This document shows positions 7,685-16,085 of a stretch of 31,319 bases of DNA, piece after piece. The DNA lies in the NCBI GenBank assembly GCA_036280655.1, contig DASUQI010000029.1:1-31319 (forward strand), read 5' to 3'. The DNA is from DASSJM01 sp036280655 (GTDB lineage: Bacteria; Actinomycetota; UBA4738; HRBIN12). Each line of letters starts with the position of its first letter. The first letter of the stretch is position 1. The translations under genes were made by a program, and so were the position numbers. The notes under the pieces are model-generated. The model ran no database searches. It was not told where the DNA came from and was given only the letters and a program-made list of their open reading frames with translations.

Positions 7685-9058
7685 ATGGCCGACCTCATGG
7701 AGGCCATCACCTCCCTCGCGAAGCGTCGGGGGATCGCGTTCCCATCCAGCGAGATCTACGGGGGCCTGCGCTCCTCGTGGGACTACGGCCCGCTCGGCGT
7801 CGAGCTCAAGCGGAACATCCGAAACGCATGGTGGACGCGCAACGTCCAGCACCGGGACGACGTCGTCGGGCTCGAGGCGGCGGTGATCATGTCGCCCAAG
7901 GTCTGGGAGGCGAGCGGGCACCTCGAGGTGTTCACCGACCCACTGGTCGAGTGCCTGAAGTGCCATCAGCGGTTCCGCGCCGACCATCTGCCCGGCGTGC
8001 ACGCGCCGCAGTCCGGGCACGAGGACGACGACACGACGATCGACATGCACGCCAAGCCGAAGTGCCCGAACTGCGCCAACGACACGTTCACGGACCCGAA
8101 GAACTTCAACCTGATGTTCAAGACCCACATGGGTCCCGTCGAGGACGAGACGAACGCGGTCTACCTGCGGCCGGAGACGGCGCAGGGGATGTTCGTGGAC
8201 TTCGCGACGGTGCAGGCGTCGTCTCGGAAGAAGCTCCCGTTCGGGATCGCGCAGATCGGCAAGTCGTTCCGCAACGAGATCACGCCGGGCAACTTCATCT
8301 ACCGGACGCGCGAGTTCGAGCAGATGGAACTCGAGTTCTTCGTCGAGCCCGGGACGGATGAGGAGTGGCACGAGTACTGGATCCAGGAGCGGCTCAGCTG
8401 GTACACGGACCTCGGGATCCGCAAGGAGCACCTGCGCCTTCGAGAGCACGAGGCCGACGAGCTCTCGCACTACTCCAAGCGCACCGTCGACATCGAGTAT
8501 CGGTTCCCGTTCACCGACTGGGGCGAGCTCGAGGGGATCGCGAACCGGACCGACTTCGACCTCAAGCAGCACGAGAAGGTCTCCGGCCAGGAACTCACGT
8601 ACTTCGACCAGGAGAAGGAGGAGCGCTACCACCCCTATGTGATCGAGCCGGCGGCGGGGGTGGACCGGGCGCTGCTCGCCTTCCTGATCGACGCGTACGC
8701 GGTGGACGAGGCGCCCTCGGCCAAGGGCGAGGTCGAGAAGCGCACCGTGCTGCGGTTCCACAAGGACCTCGCGCCGATCAAGGTCGCCGTGCTCCCGCTC
8801 TCGCGCAACGAGCAGCTCACCCCGGACGCGCGGGCGGCTTTCGACGTGGTGAAGCAGCGGTGGATGGCGCAGTTCGACGATGCCGGCGCGATCGGGCGCC
8901 GCTACCGGCGCCAGGACGAGATCGGCACGCCGTTCTGCGTGACGGTCGACTTCGACACCCTGGAGGACCGGCAGGTCACCGTTCGGGAGCGCGACACGAT
9001 GACCCAGGACCGGACCCCGGTCGAGAACCTCGAGGCCTACCTCGCCGAACGCCTGTAG
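7685..9058 (+). CDS. glyS: Glycyl-tRNA synthetase, single-chain type
   Basis: 457 residues, the usual size of the homodimeric, eukaryote-like class II GlyRS found in actinobacteria, distinct from the alpha2beta2 enzyme. It charges tRNA-Gly. The N-terminus AFPSSEIYGGLRSSWDYGPLG is diagnostic. Zinc-type pairs occur at C90-x2-C93 and C127-x2-C130. The class II core is RPETAQGMF (Arg162) and FRNEITPGNFIYRTREF, with the anticodon-binding domain from about residue 360. ATG 7685 follows a GAGAGGAGG ribosome site. No T-box leader is visible in the short upstream gap. Confidence 0.97.
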   Translation: MADLMEAITSLAKRRGIAFPSSEIYGGLRSSWDYGPLGVELKRNIRNAWWTRNVQHRDDVVGLEAAVIMSPKVWEASGHLEVFTDPLVECLKCHQRFRADHLPGVHAPQSGHEDDDTTIDMHAKPKCPNCANDTFTDPKNFNLMFKTHMGPVEDETNAVYLRPETAQGMFVDFATVQASSRKKLPFGIAQIGKSFRNEITPGNFIYRTREFEQMELEFFVEPGTDEEWHEYWIQERLSWYTDLGIRKEHLRLREHEADELSHYSKRTVDIEYRFPFTDWGELEGIANRTDFDLKQHEKVSGQELTYFDQEKEERYHPYVIEPAAGVDRALLAFLIDAYAVDEAPSAKGEVEKRTVLRFHKDLAPIKVAVLPLSRNEQLTPDARAAFDVVKQRWMAQFDDAGAIGRRYRRQDEIGTPFCVTVDFDTLEDRQVTVRERDTMTQDRTPVENLEAYLAERL

Positions 9059-9098
9059 GACGGCGACAGTGACGGTTCGGGCGGCGCAGGGGGAAGCG

Positions 9099-9299
9099 GT
9101 GACCGAGACGAAGGCGCGCAACAGCTGGCTGAGCCTCTACGCGGGGGCGTTTGCGGTCATGTTCGGTGCCGGGATCGCCCTCGCGGCCTCATCGTTGGGC
9201 ACGCTCCGGTCGATAGGACTGTTGTGGGTCTCCGTCGTCCTGTCCGTGCTCGCGATCGCGCTGGCGCTCGCCAGCCTGTTCGTGCCGAGGCGCTCGTGA
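9099..9299 (+). CDS. Small two-helix membrane protein
   Basis: 66 residues (VTETKARNSWLSLYAG...) with two hydrophobic segments at about residues 12-32 and 38-60 and a basic end (VPRRS). GTG 9099 has an AGGGGGAA ribosome site; GTG 9069 is an alternative without one. Its stop overlaps the next start as GTGA, so it is co-translated with the lipoprotein peptidase. Family not recognised. A membrane partner of the downstream lipoprotein is possible. Confidence 0.6.
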   Translation: MTETKARNSWLSLYAGAFAVMFGAGIALAASSLGTLRSIGLLWVSVVLSVLAIALALASLFVPRRS

Positions 9300-10630
9300 G
9301 GCTCCGCACCCTCCTCGTCGCGTCCGCGATCGGGCTCGCGGCCTGCACCGGCTCGGCTCCGTCGCCCGGCCCGGGCGACGACCCGACCGAGCCCGCGGCA
9401 CCGGTCCCCGCCTCGCCGGAGAGCGAGTCGCCGGCGCCCGAAGGGCCGGGGTCCGCGCTCGCCGCCGCGAGGCGCCTCTGCGGGGTGCCGGAGCCGGACC
9501 TCGAGGGCGGATCCGACGTCCCGGCCGAGGGGCCGACGCCTCCCGTGATCGCCGACGTGATGAAGGAGGTCGAGCGACTCCGTGGGTTCGACTACGCCCA
9601 TCCAGTGGTCGCCCAGCCCGTCGAGCAGCAGGAGATCGCCGAGGACCTCGTCGCGTACGCGGACGTCGCGTACCCGAGGGAGCAGTACGAGCGGCGCAGC
9701 CTCGCGTGGGACACGATCGGCGTGATCCCGGACGGCACGAGCCTGCGGGCCGCGTACGAGAACTACGGGTCGTCGCAGGTGATCGGCTTCTACGACACGC
9801 TCACGGGCGAGCTGAAATTCATCGGCAGCCAGTCGCCCACGCCCCTCGAGCGGATCACGCTCGCGCACGAGCTGACCCACGCGATCGACGACCAGCGTTT
9901 CGGCCTCGAGCAGCTCGACCTGCTGGGCGCCGAGTGCCGCGACGAGCAGAGCGCCGCGGCGATCGCCGTCGTCGAGGGCAACGCGACGTTCTTCATGCTC
10001 CGGTGGGCGGAGACCTTCCTCACGCCGGAGGAGCAGGTCCGGGTCGGGATCGAGGCGGCGCAGCAGGACACGTCCACCGAGGGCATCCCACCGTTCATCG
10101 TCCAGCTGCAGGCGTGGTCGTACGACCAGGGCCTGCGGTTCATCGGCGCGCTCGAGTCGCGCGGCGGCGTCGACGCGGTGGACACTGCGTTCGAGGACTT
10201 CCCCGTGTCGACCGAGCAGATCATCCACCCCGAGCGTTACCCGAACGACGTGCCGACGCCGGTCGACGTCGCCGACCTGTCGGGAGAGCTCGGCGATGGG
10301 TGGGAGGACCTCGATGTGATGACGATCGGCGAGGCGTGGCTCTCGCTGGCACTCGACCTGCGGCTGGACGGATCCGAGGCACGGGAGGCCACCGCCGGCT
10401 GGGACGGCGGGGTCTACCGCGCGTGGTCCGACGGCCGAGACGCGGCGGTCCTGCTCTCGACCGAGTGGGACAGCGAGGCCGACGCGCAGGACTTCGCCGC
10501 GGCGATGCAGCAGTGGATCGTCGCCGGCGAGGACCTGGGCACGGTTCTCGAACCCGACGGCACCTCGGTCGACGTGCTGTTCGCGACCGATGCCGTGGCG
10601 CTCCGCCGGCTCGAGACCGCGGCGGCCTGA
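9296..10630 (+). CDS. Lipoprotein with HELTH zinc-metallopeptidase motif
   Basis: 444 residues. The signal peptide RLRTLLVASAIGLAAC ends in a lipobox (LAAC), followed by a Pro/Ser/Glu-rich linker, so it is a surface lipoprotein. The core holds LAHELTHAIDDQRF with His191, Glu192 and His195 as a zincin HExxH site, and VVEGNATFF with Glu227 as candidate third ligand. This HExxH...EGxA layout recurs in uncharacterised actinobacterial and chloroflexal secreted proteins. The C-terminal third (GEAWLSLALDL, WDGGVYRAWSDG, DAAVLLSTEWDSEADA) looks like a separate alpha/beta domain. The GTG start overlaps the upstream membrane-protein gene. Substrate unknown; peptidase activity is inferred from the motif only. 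Confidence 0.75.
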   Translation: MRLRTLLVASAIGLAACTGSAPSPGPGDDPTEPAAPVPASPESESPAPEGPGSALAAARRLCGVPEPDLEGGSDVPAEGPTPPVIADVMKEVERLRGFDYAHPVVAQPVEQQEIAEDLVAYADVAYPREQYERRSLAWDTIGVIPDGTSLRAAYENYGSSQVIGFYDTLTGELKFIGSQSPTPLERITLAHELTHAIDDQRFGLEQLDLLGAECRDEQSAAAIAVVEGNATFFMLRWAETFLTPEEQVRVGIEAAQQDTSTEGIPPFIVQLQAWSYDQGLRFIGALESRGGVDAVDTAFEDFPVSTEQIIHPERYPNDVPTPVDVADLSGELGDGWEDLDVMTIGEAWLSLALDLRLDGSEAREATAGWDGGVYRAWSDGRDAAVLLSTEWDSEADAQDFAAAMQQWIVAGEDLGTVLEPDGTSVDVLFATDAVALRRLETAAA

Positions 10631-10724
10631 CCCGCCTCGGGTCCGAACGGCCTAGGTCTTCCGCCGGCAGTTCCCATCGCCCGCCCGATGGTGGCGCGCC
10701 CCGTGGGGGGACAGACTGTGCGCC

Positions 10725-11126
10725 GTGGACGGGATCCTGCTCCAGACGACCCGCAGCATCCGTGAGCTGATCGGGCTCGCGACCGAGGGCGCCTCGCCCG
10801 AGCAGATCGAGCTCGCGCTCACGGCGCTCGAGGACCAATGGACCGCCGCGGAGCGCCAGACGCTCCGGAGCCCGGCCGGGTCGATCGATCGGTTCGACGC
10901 GCGCGCGGCCGCCGTCCTCGGCTCGGCGTACCGGCCCGTCCTGAAGGCGCTGGGCAACGGCCGTCTTCTCGCCTCGAACGACGTCGACCTCGCGCACCGG
11001 AGCGCGGGGTGGCTGAACCTCGCGTACGAGTCGCTGCTCGCCGGCGACCACGAGAACGTCGAGCGGTGCCTCGGCATCGCCTCGACCTTCGTCGGGATCC
11101 AGTCGGGTCCCGACTCCTCCTCGTAG
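10725..11126 (+). CDS. Hypothetical helical protein
   Basis: 133 residues, strongly helical, no signal peptide or membrane segment. It begins at GTG 10725, 7 nt after a CAGACT box that may be a weak -10, so it could be leaderless. Its tail (GIASTFVGIQSGPDSSS) is polar. Family not recognised. Its frame bias and the ordered start and stop between two well-defined genes support a real gene. Confidence 0.6.
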   Translation: MDGILLQTTRSIRELIGLATEGASPEQIELALTALEDQWTAAERQTLRSPAGSIDRFDARAAAVLGSAYRPVLKALGNGRLLASNDVDLAHRSAGWLNLAYESLLAGDHENVERCLGIASTFVGIQSGPDSSS

Positions 11127-11161
11127 CGCCGGCTCCCTCCGAGCCCGCCCCCGGCCTTCCG

Positions 11162-11167
11162 TACACT
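11162..11167 (+). promoter_or_regulatory. -10 box for ppdK
   Basis: TACACT within CGTACACTGGTG, 27 nt before the ATG. A GGAGG ribosome site at 11183-11187 lies 7 nt before the start. It is the same hexamer as in front of glyS. Confidence 0.5.
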
Positions 11168-11194
11168 GGTGCGATCGCGACCGGAGGCCGAACG

Positions 11195-13885
11195 ATGACC
11201 AAGTACGTCTACGACTTCTCCGAAGGCAACAGGGACATGAAGGACCTCCTCGGCGGGAAGGGGGCCAACCTCGCCGAGATGACGAACATGGGTCTGCCCG
11301 TCCCTCCCGGATTCACCATCACGACCGAGGCATGCCTCGCCTACCTGAGGGAGGGGACGTTCCCCGAGGGCCTGATGCCCGAGTCGGAGGAGCACCTGAC
11401 CGGCCTGGAGTCGGCGATGGACAAGCGGCTGGGCGATCCCTCGGATCCGCTGCTCGTGTCGGTTCGGAGCGGCGCGAAGTTCTCGATGCCCGGGATGATG
11501 GACACGGTCCTGAACCTGGGTCTGAACGAGGAGTCGCTCAAGGGCCTCGCGCAGCAGTCGGGCAACGACCACCGGTTCGCGCGCGACGCCTACCGCCGGT
11601 TCATCCAGATGTTCGGCAAGATCGTGATGGACGTGCCCGGCGACGTCTTCGAGCACGCCCTCGACCAGGCCAAGGCGCGCAAGGGTCCGAACGCCCAGGA
11701 CACCGACCTGGACGAGGAGGACCTGAACGGGCTGATCCGCGAGTTCCTCGCGGTGTACCGGCAGTACACGGGGTCGGAGTTCCCGACCGACCCCCGCGAG
11801 CAGCTGCGCCTCGCGATCGAGGCCGTGTTCAGGTCGTGGAACGGCAAGCGCGCGCGCGACTACCGGCGCCAGAACAAGATCTCGGACGACCTGGGGACCG
11901 CGGTCAACGTCGTGGCGATGGTGTTCGGCAACCGGGGCGAGGACTCGGGTACCGGCGTCGGGTTCACGCGCGACCCGTCGAACGGCGAGAAGCAGCCCTA
12001 CGGCGACTACCTCCAGAACGCGCAGGGCGAGGACGTGGTGGCGGGCATCCGCAACACGCTCCCGCTCGCCAAGCTGGAGGAGCTCGACCCGACGTCGTAC
12101 AGGCAGCTCCTCGATGTCATGAGCACGCTCGAGGGCCACTACCGGGACATGTGCGACATCGAGGTCACCATCGAGAAGGGCAAGCTCTGGATCCTGCAGA
12201 CGCGCGTCGGCAAGCGAACGGCGTTCGCCGAGTGGGTGATGGCGTTCGACATGCTGGGGGAGGGGTTGATCGACGACGAGACCGCGCTGCTGCGCGTCGA
12301 CCCGAACCGACTCGAGGAGCTGTTCAAGCGTCGCGTGAAGTCCGACGGGGCGCACGCGCTCGCCCGCGGCTTGAACGCGTCGCCCGGCGCCGCGGTCGGC
12401 AAGGTCGTGTTCACCGCGGACGATGCCGAGGCGCGGGCGAGGGACGGCGACAAGGTGGTCCTGGTCCGGCGCGAGACGACGCCGGACGACTACCACGGCA
12501 TGATCGCGTCGCAGGGCATCCTGACCTCGGCGGGCGGGACCAACTCGCACGCCGCCGTCGTAGCGCGGGGCGAGGGCATCCCGGCGGTCTGCGGCGCGGA
12601 TGCCGTGAAGATCGACGCGTCGGCGCACGCCTTCACCGCCAACGGCACCACGGTGAAGGAGGGCGACGTCATCACGATCGACGGCTTCACCGGCGACGTC
12701 TTCGTGGGGGAGCTGCCGCTCGAGGAGTCGCTGCTCGAGAAGGCGCGAGCCGGCGACGAGGCCGCGCGCGGCGAGAGCATCTGGCACGCGTTCGAGCGGC
12801 TGATGGGGGTCGCCGACGCCCGACGACGCCTCCGCGTCCGTGCCAACGCGGACACGCCCGACCAGTCGGCGAACGCCCGCGAGCGTGGCGCGCAGGGCAT
12901 CGGCCTGTGCCGGACAGAGCACATGTTCCTCGGCGAGGAGCGTGTCGGCGCGGTGCGCCAGATGATCTTCGCGGACGACGAGGTGAAGGAGCAGGAGGCC
13001 TACGACGTCCTGCTCCCGCTGCAGCGGGAGGACTTCGTCGGCATCTTCCGGGCGATGAACGGGCTGCCGGTCACGGTTCGGCTGCTCGATCCGCCGTTGC
13101 ACGAGTTCCTGCCGGACCAGACCACGCTCTCGGTCGAGGTCGCCCTCGGTAAGGAGCGGGGCCAGGACGTGTCCGACAAGGAGCATGTGCTCCGCAAGGT
13201 GCGCGAGCTGCACGAAACCAACCCGATGCTCGGGTTGCGCGGCGTGCGCCTCGGGATCGTCAAGCCGGGCCTGTACGCGATGCAGGTGCGTGCGATCTGC
13301 GAGGCTGCAGCCCGCGTGAAGAAGGAGGGCGGGGACCCGAAGGTCGAGATCATGATCCCGCTCGTGGCGACGAAGCCCGAGCTCGAGCAGATGCGTGCCG
13401 AGCTCGAACCCGTCGCGGCGGAGGTCCTCGAACGGGAGGGCGTGGAGCTCGAGCACCTCGAGTGGGGCACGATGATCGAGCTCCCGCGCGCGAGCGTCAC
13501 CGCCGCCGAGATCGCCGCGTCCGCGGACTTCTTCTCGTTCGGCACGAACGACCTGACGCAGACGGCGTTCGGGTTCTCCCGCGACGACATCGGCAAGTTC
13601 GTGGCGATGTACGAGGAGCGCAAGCTCGTCCCCGCCAACCCGTTCGTGACGATCGACCGCCCGGGCGTGGGGCGGCTGATGCGGATCGCGGTGGAGGAGG
13701 GGCGCGAGGCCAACCGCGAGCTGCACCTCGGGATCTGCGGCGAACACGGCGGGGATCCGGCATCGGTGGTGTTCTGCCACGAGCTCGGTCTCGACTACGT
13801 GAGCTGCTCGCCGTTCCGGGTCGAGACGGCGCGGCTCGCCGCCGGGCAGGCCGCCGTCGGCGCGGCCGATTCCGCGTCCAAGTAG
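11195..13885 (+). CDS. ppdK: Pyruvate, phosphate dikinase
   Basis: 896 residues, full length. Interconverts ATP + pyruvate + phosphate and AMP + PEP + diphosphate. The N-terminal ATP-grasp domain starts YDFSEGNRDMKDLLGGKGANLAEM, and the RSGAKFSMPGMMDTVLNLG loop is canonical. The phosphohistidine is His452 in GGTNSHAAVVARGEG, where the family usually reads GGMTSHAAVVAR. The C-terminal PEP/pyruvate barrel has GLCRTEHMF and the catalytic Cys848 in GICGEHGGDP. It stands alone with its own promoter. The direction in this organism (gluconeogenic or glycolytic) cannot be inferred. Confidence 0.97.
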   Translation: MTKYVYDFSEGNRDMKDLLGGKGANLAEMTNMGLPVPPGFTITTEACLAYLREGTFPEGLMPESEEHLTGLESAMDKRLGDPSDPLLVSVRSGAKFSMPGMMDTVLNLGLNEESLKGLAQQSGNDHRFARDAYRRFIQMFGKIVMDVPGDVFEHALDQAKARKGPNAQDTDLDEEDLNGLIREFLAVYRQYTGSEFPTDPREQLRLAIEAVFRSWNGKRARDYRRQNKISDDLGTAVNVVAMVFGNRGEDSGTGVGFTRDPSNGEKQPYGDYLQNAQGEDVVAGIRNTLPLAKLEELDPTSYRQLLDVMSTLEGHYRDMCDIEVTIEKGKLWILQTRVGKRTAFAEWVMAFDMLGEGLIDDETALLRVDPNRLEELFKRRVKSDGAHALARGLNASPGAAVGKVVFTADDAEARARDGDKVVLVRRETTPDDYHGMIASQGILTSAGGTNSHAAVVARGEGIPAVCGADAVKIDASAHAFTANGTTVKEGDVITIDGFTGDVFVGELPLEESLLEKARAGDEAARGESIWHAFERLMGVADARRRLRVRANADTPDQSANARERGAQGIGLCRTEHMFLGEERVGAVRQMIFADDEVKEQEAYDVLLPLQREDFVGIFRAMNGLPVTVRLLDPPLHEFLPDQTTLSVEVALGKERGQDVSDKEHVLRKVRELHETNPMLGLRGVRLGIVKPGLYAMQVRAICEAAARVKKEGGDPKVEIMIPLVATKPELEQMRAELEPVAAEVLEREGVELEHLEWGTMIELPRASVTAAEIAASADFFSFGTNDLTQTAFGFSRDDIGKFVAMYEERKLVPANPFVTIDRPGVGRLMRIAVEEGREANRELHLGICGEHGGDPASVVFCHELGLDYVSCSPFRVETARLAAGQAAVGAADSASK

Positions 13886-13940
13886 CCCACAGAATCGCCC
13901 GCCCGTCGAACCCGAATCCCCTGCCCTGGGGATAGAGCTC

Positions 13941-13954
13941 CGAACACGTGTTCG
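13941..13954. promoter_or_regulatory. Probable LexA (SOS) box
   Basis: CGAACACGTGTTCG is a perfect 14-bp palindrome of the form CGAAC-N4-GTTCG, matching the core of the actinobacterial and Gram-positive LexA site (known consensus TCGAAC-N4-GTTCGA; here the outermost bases differ). A TATGCT -10 box follows at 13956-13961, so bound LexA would block the promoter. It lies about 60 nt upstream of the M15-peptidase start. No other GAAC-N4-GTTC was noticed in the window. Confidence 0.6.
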
Positions 13955-14010
13955 CTATGCTCCTGCGCGTTCCTCCCCGCCGTGCCTCCCCCGAAACGAG
14001 GAGGTGGCTC

Positions 14011-14616
14011 GTGGGGAAGGCAACGCGCGCAGGAGGAGGCGGGTGGCATCCGCTCGCGCTCGCCGCCGCGGCGTTCGCGATCGGCGTCCCGCTCGTCGTG
14101 GCGTTCCACTGGGGGCAGCAGGGGTGGCGAGACCGCCACGAGAACTACCCCTCGAGACCGCAGGGCTACACGCAGATCGTCAACCGCTTCGGCCAGCCGT
14201 GCAGCGCGAACGCCCGGGCGATCTCGATGTCCTGGCGGGCGGCCGACAACGGGACGACGTACCGGTTCCCGTTCCACATCAAGCTCGGCGGTCGGGGCAC
14301 GGAGATGGTGTCGGACAAGGGCGGCCGGTCGACCAACCTCGACAACGACGTCTACGGACACATCCAGCAGCAGCACCTGCAGGAGCACGTCGACCACGGG
14401 ATCTACGGGTACGCGTGCCGCGCGAAACGGGACGGGGGGGAGTGGAGCACGCACGCCTTCGGGATCGCGATCGACGTCTCATCGGCCGAGGAGTACATGG
14501 GCAAGTGCTCGTCCACGGTGAACCGGCACCACGCGCCGATCTGGCAGAACCACGGCTGGTACTGGGGACTCGCGTTCTGCGACCCGATGCACTTCCAGTT
14601 CGCGACCGGCTACTGA
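14011..14616 (+). CDS. Membrane-anchored M15 (D-Ala-D-Ala carboxypeptidase-like) protein
   Basis: 201 residues. One N-terminal transmembrane anchor (about residues 14-32, LALAAAAFAIGVPLVVAF), then an extracytoplasmic domain ending in the M15/VanY-type zinc site: His148 and Asp155 in STHAFGIAIDV and His194 in CDPMHFQFATGY. Such enzymes cut peptidoglycan stem peptides. Four cysteines in the domain could form disulphides. I chose GTG 14011 because GAGGAGG lies 6 nt upstream; GTG 13948 and ATG 13957 are in frame but overlap the LexA-like box and -10. It probably leads a three-gene operon induced by DNA damage, a cell-wall enzyme under SOS control. Confidence 0.72.
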   Translation: MGKATRAGGGGWHPLALAAAAFAIGVPLVVAFHWGQQGWRDRHENYPSRPQGYTQIVNRFGQPCSANARAISMSWRAADNGTTYRFPFHIKLGGRGTEMVSDKGGRSTNLDNDVYGHIQQQHLQEHVDHGIYGYACRAKRDGGEWSTHAFGIAIDVSSAEEYMGKCSSTVNRHHAPIWQNHGWYWGLAFCDPMHFQFATGY

Positions 14617-14633
14617 CCATCGAGGAGGCACCC

Positions 14634-15137
14634 ATGAAGCGCACCATCGCGATCGTCGCCGGCCTCGCCGCCGGGGTCCTGACGTCGCTCGGGATCATGG
14701 CCGTTGCGGCCAGGACGGCGTCAGAGCCGATGCCGTTCGGACCGCCCGTCGGCCCCGCGGTCGGCTCGGACACGGGGGCGGGGGAGCTGCTGCTCGTCGT
14801 CGTGGGTGGCGTCTACCCGTCGCGGAGCGAGGCCGAGGTCGCGAACGCCGCGATGCCGTTCGGCGACCTGCAGGGCTACTACGTGGTCCCGGTTGCGCAG
14901 TTCCAGGGGTTCCGACAGCTGACCGGGGAGCCGGGCGACTTCGCGCTCGTGAGCGTCTTCCGGACGGACGAGGGGGCGCAGGAGTTCGCCGAGCTCGCGG
15001 CGTCGTTCGGCCATCCCGCCACGATCCTGCCCGAGCGCGTCCGCAGCCTCGGGGGCCTGTACGCGGGTCTCGGCCAGGAGCCCAACGACGACGGGTCGGG
15101 CCCGCTGACGGGTCCGGTCGCGGACTCCCTGCCGTGA
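14634..15137 (+). CDS. Exported hypothetical protein
   Basis: 167 residues, ATG with a GAGGAGG ribosome site 17 bp after the peptidase stop. The N-terminal signal or anchor is MKRTIAIVAGLAAGVLTSLGIMAVAA. The mature part contains GELLLVVVGGVYPSRSEAEVANAAM, an SPOR-like beta-helix pattern (a repeat-like fold that in other proteins binds denuded peptidoglycan), but the match is loose. It overlaps the next gene as GTGA. The peptidase neighbour suggests a cell-envelope role. Confidence 0.65.
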   Translation: MKRTIAIVAGLAAGVLTSLGIMAVAARTASEPMPFGPPVGPAVGSDTGAGELLLVVVGGVYPSRSEAEVANAAMPFGDLQGYYVVPVAQFQGFRQLTGEPGDFALVSVFRTDEGAQEFAELAASFGHPATILPERVRSLGGLYAGLGQEPNDDGSGPLTGPVADSLP

Positions 15138-15571
15138 CCCCGAGCGCCGTGTTCGTCGCGGGGATCCTCGGCCTCGTCGCCTGCGCGCGGGGCCCGAGCG
15201 ACACCTCCCCGACCCCGGCGGCCATCACGTGCGCCCCGGTCTTCGAGGCGCCCACGGGGTTCGAGCCGCTCGAGACGTTCGAGGAGACGTACGCCGATCA
15301 CGTCGGGGTCCGGCTCGGCTATCGCGACGAGCAACGCCGGGAGCTCCACGCGTTCGCCGGCATCCCCGGCGAGTTCGGCGAGGGGCTGCCCGACGCCGGC
15401 GAGATCCCGCTCACTCGCGGTCGGTCCGGCCACCTGTTCGGCCGCGAGACCGTCTGGGTGCTCGTGTGGGACGAGGGGGACACCTGTGATCCGCGGGCCC
15501 TGCTCGGGAACGGGCTGGAACGCGGTGCCTTCCTCGGGTCGCTCGAGCGATCGGGGATCGTCACGCCCTAG
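15134..15571 (+). CDS. Small lipoprotein
   Basis: 145 residues beginning VTPSAVFVAGILGLVAC, a short signal with lipobox (LVAC), then a Ser/Pro linker. The mature domain carries two Cys (AITCAPVFEAP and EGDTCDPRALL) and no known motif. It is translationally coupled to the upstream gene by a GTGA overlap and is the third member of the probable LexA-controlled operon. A 6-bp hairpin (GCTCCC-GAC-GGGAGC, 15582-15596) follows the stop and may end the transcript. Family not recognised. Confidence 0.65.
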   Translation: MTPSAVFVAGILGLVACARGPSDTSPTPAAITCAPVFEAPTGFEPLETFEETYADHVGVRLGYRDEQRRELHAFAGIPGEFGEGLPDAGEIPLTRGRSGHLFGRETVWVLVWDEGDTCDPRALLGNGLERGAFLGSLERSGIVTP

Positions 15572-15607
15572 TGAGTTCGGCGCTCCCGACGGGAGCCGAG
15601 AGCGCGT

Positions 15608-15642
15608 CATGCCTCCCCAGGCGCCGGAGGGAGGAGGCATGA
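15608..15642 (+). promoter_or_regulatory. Hairpin that sequesters ribosome site and start codon
   Basis: TCATGCCTCC (15607-15616) is the exact reverse complement of GGAGGCATGA (15633-15642), a 10-bp stem with a 16-nt loop. The 3' arm contains both the GGAGG ribosome site and the ATG of the next gene. The 5' arm also holds an alternative in-frame ATG at 15609. If transcribed from upstream, this stem would hide initiation signals. Confidence 0.5.
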
Positions 15643-16043
15643 AGCGATCGTGGTCGGCGGCCCTGCTGGTGGCGATGCTCGTCGGCGTCCTGGCCGCGCC
15701 GGCCGAGGCCAAGCTCGTCGACATCGGGGCGGCGCCCAACCCGGCGGTCGTCGGGACCACCGTGCGGCACATGGTGGCGCTCGGGGCGCCCGGGCGGCTC
15801 GAGGTGTGGGTGAGCGCCGCCGGGTTCGAGCGGCCCGGCACCGGGACGCTGCCTCCGGGGTCGTGGGTCGCCGAGTGCTGCCCGGCACGGACGGCAGGCA
15901 CCCCGGCGTGGCACTACCGCTCGGTCGGGATCGCGCCGCCGGGCTCGTACCGGTTCGGCGCCGTCGCGAGGACGCGGGGGACGTTCCGGTCATCGGCCGC
16001 TGCCGGGTTCGGGTCGGACTCCGTGTCCATCCGCATCACCTGA
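15639..16043 (+). CDS. Exported hypothetical protein
   Basis: 134 residues with a clear cleavable signal peptide (MKRSWSAALLVAMLVGVLAAPAEA, cut after AEA). The mature domain is beta-rich (VVGTTVRHMVAL, LEVWVSAAGF, GSYRFGAVARTRGTF) with a Cys pair in ECCPAR. ATG 15639 carries GAGGGAGGAGG but lies inside a hairpin; ATG 15609 would add ten residues. No family recognised. A beta-sandwich secreted protein is the best description. Confidence 0.65.
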   Translation: MKRSWSAALLVAMLVGVLAAPAEAKLVDIGAAPNPAVVGTTVRHMVALGAPGRLEVWVSAAGFERPGTGTLPPGSWVAECCPARTAGTPAWHYRSVGIAPPGSYRFGAVARTRGTFRSSAAAGFGSDSVSIRIT

Positions 16044-16073
16044 CGGCTTCACGATGCTCGCGGGGGCCGTTGC

Positions 16074-16079
16074 TAGCAT
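16074..16079 (+). promoter_or_regulatory. Extended -10 box of the DUF218 gene (leaderless)
   Basis: TGC-TAGCAT is an extended -10 element whose hexamer ends 6 nt before the GTG at 16086. There is no ribosome site. The transcript would start at the first codon. Confidence 0.5.
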
Positions 16080-16085
16080 CGTTCG

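Noticed and set aside
10652..13780. 1042-codon open frame antisense to ppdK
   Set aside because: Low-complexity Arg/His/Leu-rich shadow of a well-conserved enzyme gene; no start signals or domains.
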